Source of the DNA: Pseudomonas pisciculturae
Lineage (GTDB): Bacteria; Pseudomonadota; Gammaproteobacteria; Pseudomonadales; Pseudomonadaceae
NCBI RefSeq assembly: GCF_015461805.1
Contig: NZ_JACVZE010000004.1
Coordinates: forward strand, 372,001 to 436,000
Direction of reading: 5' to 3'
Length of the DNA stretch: 64,000 nucleotides
In this document: positions 60,536-64,000 of the stretch, piece after piece
How the letters are laid out: each line of letters starts with the position of its first letter
Position numbering within the stretch: position 1 is the stretch's first letter
Notes under the pieces: generated by a model
Told to the model about the DNA's origin: nothing
Database searches by the model: none
Seen by the model: only the letters and a program-made list of their open reading frames with translations
Program-made: the position numbers and the translations under genes

Positions 60536-61432
60536 GTGAGACCTGTCGACACCCTTTACCTGCTCGGGCTGGCCGCCATCTGGGGCGCGAGTTTCCTGTT
60601 TATGCGCATCATCGCGCCCGAGATCGGCGCTGTGCCGACCGCGTTTTTTCGTGTGTCGATTGCCGCCGCCGGGTTATTGGTGATCCTGGCAATGATGCGC
60701 GTGAGCTGGGACTTCCAGGGCAAGTTCAGGACGGTGCTGCTCTTGGGCGTGATCAACTCCGGCATCCCGGCGACCATGTATTCGGTGGCCGCCCAGGTGC
60801 TGCCAGCGGGCTACTCGGCGATCTTCAATGCCACCACGCCGCTGATGGGCGTGTTGATTGGCGGGCTGTTTTTCAGCGAGCGGCTCACCGCCTCGAAACT
60901 CGCCGGGGTGTTCCTGGGCCTGCTGGGTGTGGGCGTACTGACCCGTGCCGGGCCGGTGGCGTTTGACGTGCAATTGCTGATGGGCGCACTGGCCTGCCTG
61001 GTGGCGACCACCTGTTACGGCTTTGCCGGTTTTCTCGCACGGCGCTGGCTGGACCAACAGGGCGGCCTCGACAGCCGCCTATCGGCACTGGGCAGCATGC
61101 TTGGCGCCACGCTGTTTCTGCTGCCGCTCTTTGCCTACAGCGCCATTAGCCAGCCGCCTGCGAGTTGGGGTGGCTGGCAAGTATGGGCGTCGTTGTTGGG
61201 GCTGGGGCTGGTGTGTACCGCGCTGGCCTACGTGTTGTACTTCCGCTTGCTGTCCGCCATCGGGCCGGTTCGGTCGATGACCACCACGTTTCTGATCCCA
61301 CCGTTTGGCGTGTTGTGGGGCGCGTTGCTGCTGGATGAGCCGTTGTCGATGGCCCATCTGTATGGCGGGGTGTTGATTGCGGGGGCGTTGTGGTTGGTAC
61401 TGCGCCCTAAGAAAAACCCCCAGGCGCTGTAG
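60536..61432 (+). CDS. EamA/DMT family transporter
   Basis: 298 residues with ten helices in two EamA repeats: YLLGLAAIWGASFLFMRIIAPEIGAVPTAFFRVSIAA and SAIFNATTPLMGVLIGGLFFSERLT in the first half, CTALAYVLYFRLLSAIGPVRSMTTTFLIPPFGVLWGALLLDEPLS in the second. The substrate is probably an amino acid or drug-like metabolite leaving the cell; nothing nearby specifies it. GTG 60536 is the start, with AGGAG seven bases upstream. Confidence 0.9.
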   Translation: MRPVDTLYLLGLAAIWGASFLFMRIIAPEIGAVPTAFFRVSIAAAGLLVILAMMRVSWDFQGKFRTVLLLGVINSGIPATMYSVAAQVLPAGYSAIFNATTPLMGVLIGGLFFSERLTASKLAGVFLGLLGVGVLTRAGPVAFDVQLLMGALACLVATTCYGFAGFLARRWLDQQGGLDSRLSALGSMLGATLFLLPLFAYSAISQPPASWGGWQVWASLLGLGLVCTALAYVLYFRLLSAIGPVRSMTTTFLIPPFGVLWGALLLDEPLSMAHLYGGVLIAGALWLVLRPKKNPQAL

Positions 61433-61503
61433 GACGGCTCGCTAACGCTCATTCGCTCCATGGGGATGGACGAGGTTTCATGCGAGCCCATCTGGGCGGT
61501 CGT

Positions 61504-61509
61504 TATAAT
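61504..61509 (+). promoter_or_regulatory. Candidate -10 of the CPBP protease gene
   Basis: A perfect TATAAT lies 30 bases before the start codon, within a short GGCGG/CCGCC inverted pair. The -35 region is poor. Confidence 0.45.
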
Positions 61510-61538
61510 GCCGCCCGGATGTTTACAAGGATTCCCCC

Positions 61539-62330
61539 ATGATCGCACTGCCCTGGCTGTACCTGGCACTTCTTTCCCTGGGCTATGTGCTGGCCCTGAC
61601 CTACGGGCAACTGGGCGTGCTGGCGCTGGTCTCGGTAGCGCTGCTGCTGATCGCCGGCTATGCCGTACGTCAACAGCGTACCCCGTGGGCACGCTACCTC
61701 GGCCACGGCTTGTTCATCGTGCTGGCCCTGAGCCTGGCGATGCATTGGTTGCCGGGCTTCTACAACGGGCGCGGCATTGCTTCGCAGCGCTTCACGCCTG
61801 ACGCCGTGCCCTTCTCGATGTTCCTGAATCAGGACAAACCGCTGATCGGCTTCTGGCTGCTGCTGGCCTGCCCGTGGATCGTCGCGCGGCGTTCGTTGCG
61901 CCTGTCGATCTGCGTCACCGCTCTGGCCTTGACCCTTACCGCCATTGCCGCCTTGGGTGGCGCCGCCTTGCTGGGCATGATCAGTTGGGCACCGAAATGG
62001 CCGGAACAGGCCTGGCTGTGGGTGCTCAATAACCTGCTGCTGGTGACGTTAGTGGAGGAAGCGCTGTTCCGTGGCTACATCCAGGGCGGCCTGAGTCGGC
62101 GCTTCAAGCACCTGCCTTATGGCGAAAACCTCGCACTGCTGTTGGCTTCACTGTTGTTCGGTCTGGTGCATATCGGGGCCGGCTGGCATTGGGTGCTGCT
62201 GGCAAGCATCGCCGGGGTCGGTTATGGCCTGGCCTATCGCTTTGGGGGCCTGGGTGCTGCGATTGCTACGCACTTTGGCTTGAACCTGCTGCATTTTGGC
62301 TTGTTCACCTACCCGATGTTGGCCGGTTGA
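61539..62330 (+). CDS. CPBP family intramembrane glutamic protease
   Basis: 263 residues with about eight helices. The CPBP/ABI catalytic motifs are present: EEALFRGYIQGGLSRRF near residue 172, LFGLVHIGAGWHW, and the last THFGLNLLHFGLF. These Glu, Arg and His residues form the intramembrane active site in Rce1-like proteases. Bacterial members are tied to membrane-protein processing or bacteriocin immunity; the role here is unknown. Independent of its neighbours by spacing. Confidence 0.9.
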   Translation: MIALPWLYLALLSLGYVLALTYGQLGVLALVSVALLLIAGYAVRQQRTPWARYLGHGLFIVLALSLAMHWLPGFYNGRGIASQRFTPDAVPFSMFLNQDKPLIGFWLLLACPWIVARRSLRLSICVTALALTLTAIAALGGAALLGMISWAPKWPEQAWLWVLNNLLLVTLVEEALFRGYIQGGLSRRFKHLPYGENLALLLASLLFGLVHIGAGWHWVLLASIAGVGYGLAYRFGGLGAAIATHFGLNLLHFGLFTYPMLAG

Positions 62331-62347
62331 TTGTTGCAAAAATAAGT

Positions 62348-62374
62348 TAAATAAACGTCCGCCGGTGCCGATAA
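62348..62374 (+). promoter_or_regulatory. FliA (sigma-28) promoter of aer
   Basis: TAAA at 62348-62351, a 15-base spacer, and a perfect GCCGATAA at 62367-62374. This is the flagellar sigma-28 consensus. The expected start of transcription is about ten bases on, 20 bases before the aer ATG. Confidence 0.88.
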
Positions 62375-62403
62375 CCCCTGAAAGCCTTGCGGATTGAACA
62401 ATC

Positions 62404-63969
62404 ATGCGTAATAACCAACCCGTTACCCAGCGCGAACGTACCTTCCCCGCTCAGCAACGGTTGATCTCCACCACAGATGCCAAGGGTGTGATCACTTACT
62501 GTAACGACGCGTTTGTCGAGATCAGTGGGTACACACGCGACGAATTGGTCCGTGCACCGCACAACCTGGTCCGTCACCCGGATGTGCCGCCGGCGGTGTT
62601 CGGGCATATGTGGTCGACGCTCAAACAAGGCTTGCCATGGATGGGCATTGTCAAGAATCGCTGCAAGAGCGGTGATCACTACTGGGTTAACGCCTATGTG
62701 ACGCCGGTCTTCGAAGGCAACCAGGTGGTCGGCTACGAATCGGTGCGCATCAAGCCCACCGCCGAGCAGATCCGCCGCGCCGAAGCGCTCTACCAACGCA
62801 TCAACCAGGGCAAGTCGGCCGTTCCCCAGCGCGACAAATGGCTGCCGGTGTTGCAGGACTGGCTGCCGTTTATCCTGGTGAGCCAGCTGAGCTTTATGAT
62901 CGGCGCCACCCTCACCTCCCAATGGGGCTTTGCCCTGGCAGCAGGGTTGTCGGTGCCGTTGGGCCTGTTGGGCCTGAGCTGGCAACAGCGCGGCCTCAAG
63001 CGCCTGCTGCGTTTGGCCGAGCAGACCACCTCCGACCCGTTGATCGCGCAGATGTACACCGACAGCCGTGGCGCTCAGGCGCGGTTGGAGATGTCGATCC
63101 TCAGCCAGGAGGCGCGTCTGAAGACTTGCCTGACACGCCTGCAAGACACCGCCGAACACCTCAACGACCAGGCTGCACAGTCCAACACCCTGGCGCACAA
63201 CAGCTCCAGCGGCCTGGAACGCCAGCGCGTGGAAACCGAACAGGTCGCCACTGCGGTCAACCAGATGGCGGCGACTACCCAGGAAGTTGCCAGCCACGTG
63301 CAGCGCACCGCCGACGCGACCCAAGAGGCCAACCGCCTGACCGGTCGCGGCCGCGACATTGCCGGGGAAACCCGCGAGGCCATTCAACGCCTGTCGGTTG
63401 CCGTGGGGGAGACCGGTGTGACCGTTACCCAATTGGCCAAAGACAGCGATGAAATCGGCGGCGTGGTCGACGTGATCAAAGGCATCGCCGACCAGACCAA
63501 CCTGCTGGCACTCAACGCCGCCATCGAAGCGGCCCGTGCCGGCGAGATGGGCCGTGGTTTTGCGGTAGTGGCCGACGAAGTTCGCCAACTGGCGCAGCGC
63601 ACGGCCGAGTCCACCGGGCAGATCCACGCCCTGATCGCCAAGTTGCAGCAAACCGCTGCTGCTGCGGTGCAAACCATGGACGCCGGGCATCGCCAGGCTG
63701 AAGAAGGTGTGGCACGCGTAATGGAAGCGGACAAAGCGTTGGTGGGGATCAGTGAAGCGGTGGCGCATATCACCGACATGACCACGCAGATTGCGGCGGC
63801 GACTGAAGAGCAGAGCTCGGTGGCTGAAGAGATCAGCCGCAATATCAGCACCATTGCGCTGTTGGCGGATCAGACCTCGGAGCAAGCGTTGAACTCAGCG
63901 CAGTTGAGCGAGGAGTTGACGCATACGGCCAATTCCCAGTATTCGCTGGTGGAGCGTTTCAACCGGTAA
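62404..63969 (+). CDS. aer: Aerotaxis receptor Aer (PAS chemoreceptor)
   Basis: 521 residues. The N-terminal PAS domain (about 10-120) has the Aer pattern: [83 protein letters not shown], which binds FAD in E. coli Aer. A short hydrophobic pair near 155-185 anchors the protein. The signalling domain includes [44 protein letters not shown]. It steers cells by oxygen or redox state. A FliA promoter lies just upstream. A partial REP element begins after the stop at the window end. Confidence 0.93.
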   Translation: MRNNQPVTQRERTFPAQQRLISTTDAKGVITYCNDAFVEISGYTRDELVRAPHNLVRHPDVPPAVFGHMWSTLKQGLPWMGIVKNRCKSGDHYWVNAYVTPVFEGNQVVGYESVRIKPTAEQIRRAEALYQRINQGKSAVPQRDKWLPVLQDWLPFILVSQLSFMIGATLTSQWGFALAAGLSVPLGLLGLSWQQRGLKRLLRLAEQTTSDPLIAQMYTDSRGAQARLEMSILSQEARLKTCLTRLQDTAEHLNDQAAQSNTLAHNSSSGLERQRVETEQVATAVNQMAATTQEVASHVQRTADATQEANRLTGRGRDIAGETREAIQRLSVAVGETGVTVTQLAKDSDEIGGVVDVIKGIADQTNLLALNAAIEAARAGEMGRGFAVVADEVRQLAQRTAESTGQIHALIAKLQQTAAAAVQTMDAGHRQAEEGVARVMEADKALVGISEAVAHITDMTTQIAAATEEQSSVAEEISRNISTIALLADQTSEQALNSAQLSEELTHTANSQYSLVERFNR

Positions 63970-63973
63970 ACCA

Positions 63974-64000
63974 CTATCGGGGGCAAGTCGAATCGTCGAA
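63974..64000. repeat. Partial REP variant at window end
   Basis: CTATCGGGGGCAAGTCGAATCGTCG carries the same altered arm as the element at 28548. It continues past the window. Confidence 0.7.

Overview
This window is a stretch of chromosome from a fluorescent Pseudomonas, most probably the P. fluorescens group. The evidence is the G+C-rich coding with Pseudomonas-type codon use, gene neighbourhoods that match those known from P. aeruginosa (cysM-rlmD-relA-mazG; gbuR/gbuA with its transporters; an ECF sigma factor next to a KAS III-like synthase), and many short REP/REPIN palindromes of the GTGGGAGGGGGCTTGC, GTGGGAGCTGGCTTGC and GTGGGAGCGGGCTTGC types. I saw no rRNA, tRNA, CRISPR array, prophage or insertion sequence. 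Assignments rest on reading motifs and remembered synteny; no database search was run.

Layout. 1-6169 (minus strand) is a housekeeping block: cysM, rlmD, relA (stringent response), mazG and a DUF2058 gene cut by the window edge. 6276-12176 is one 1966-residue protein with a dermonecrotic-toxin-like N-terminus, leucine-rich repeats and a NEL-like ubiquitin-ligase C-terminus that seems to have lost its catalytic Cys. 12250-18302 holds tapT and the guanidinobutyrate module: gbuR, divergent gbuA, an NTF2-like protein and two transporters. 18383-20437 is an orphan two-domain fusion, a D-2-hydroxyacid-dehydrogenase-like half joined to an FAD amine-oxidase-like half, bracketed by two copies of a hairpin sequence. 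20842-26180 has a 40-residue PA1414-like gene, a LysR/MFS divergent pair, an NCS1 permease, a DUF2177 membrane protein and cvfB.

26503-43532 is mixed core genome: small conserved proteins, a TorF-like protein, a DUF6279 lipoprotein, a DEAD-box helicase, a mechanosensitive channel, an OprD porin, MFS and DMT transporters, a YcaC-like hydrolase, LysR regulators, azoR, an alpha/beta hydrolase, a periplasmic cyclophilin and an ABC exporter. 43815-50058 has aqpZ, a BrnTA toxin-antitoxin pair with a perfect 13+13 bp operator, an acetyltransferase-like protein, a porin, and an ECF sigma/zinc anti-sigma/KAS III cluster. 50423-54334 is hrpA.

54624-56732 is a two-gene operon of unrecognised proteins that share a repeat motif; the first carries two PPxY motifs. 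56751-63969 has aceK, a chemoreceptor, a DMT transporter, a CPBP protease and an Aer-type PAS chemoreceptor behind a textbook FliA promoter.

The most unusual loci are the fusion oxidoreductase between repeated hairpins, the PPxY/repeat operon, and the catalytically degenerate NEL-LRR protein. REP elements mark many gene borders, and one has been absorbed into the 3' end of a coding frame.
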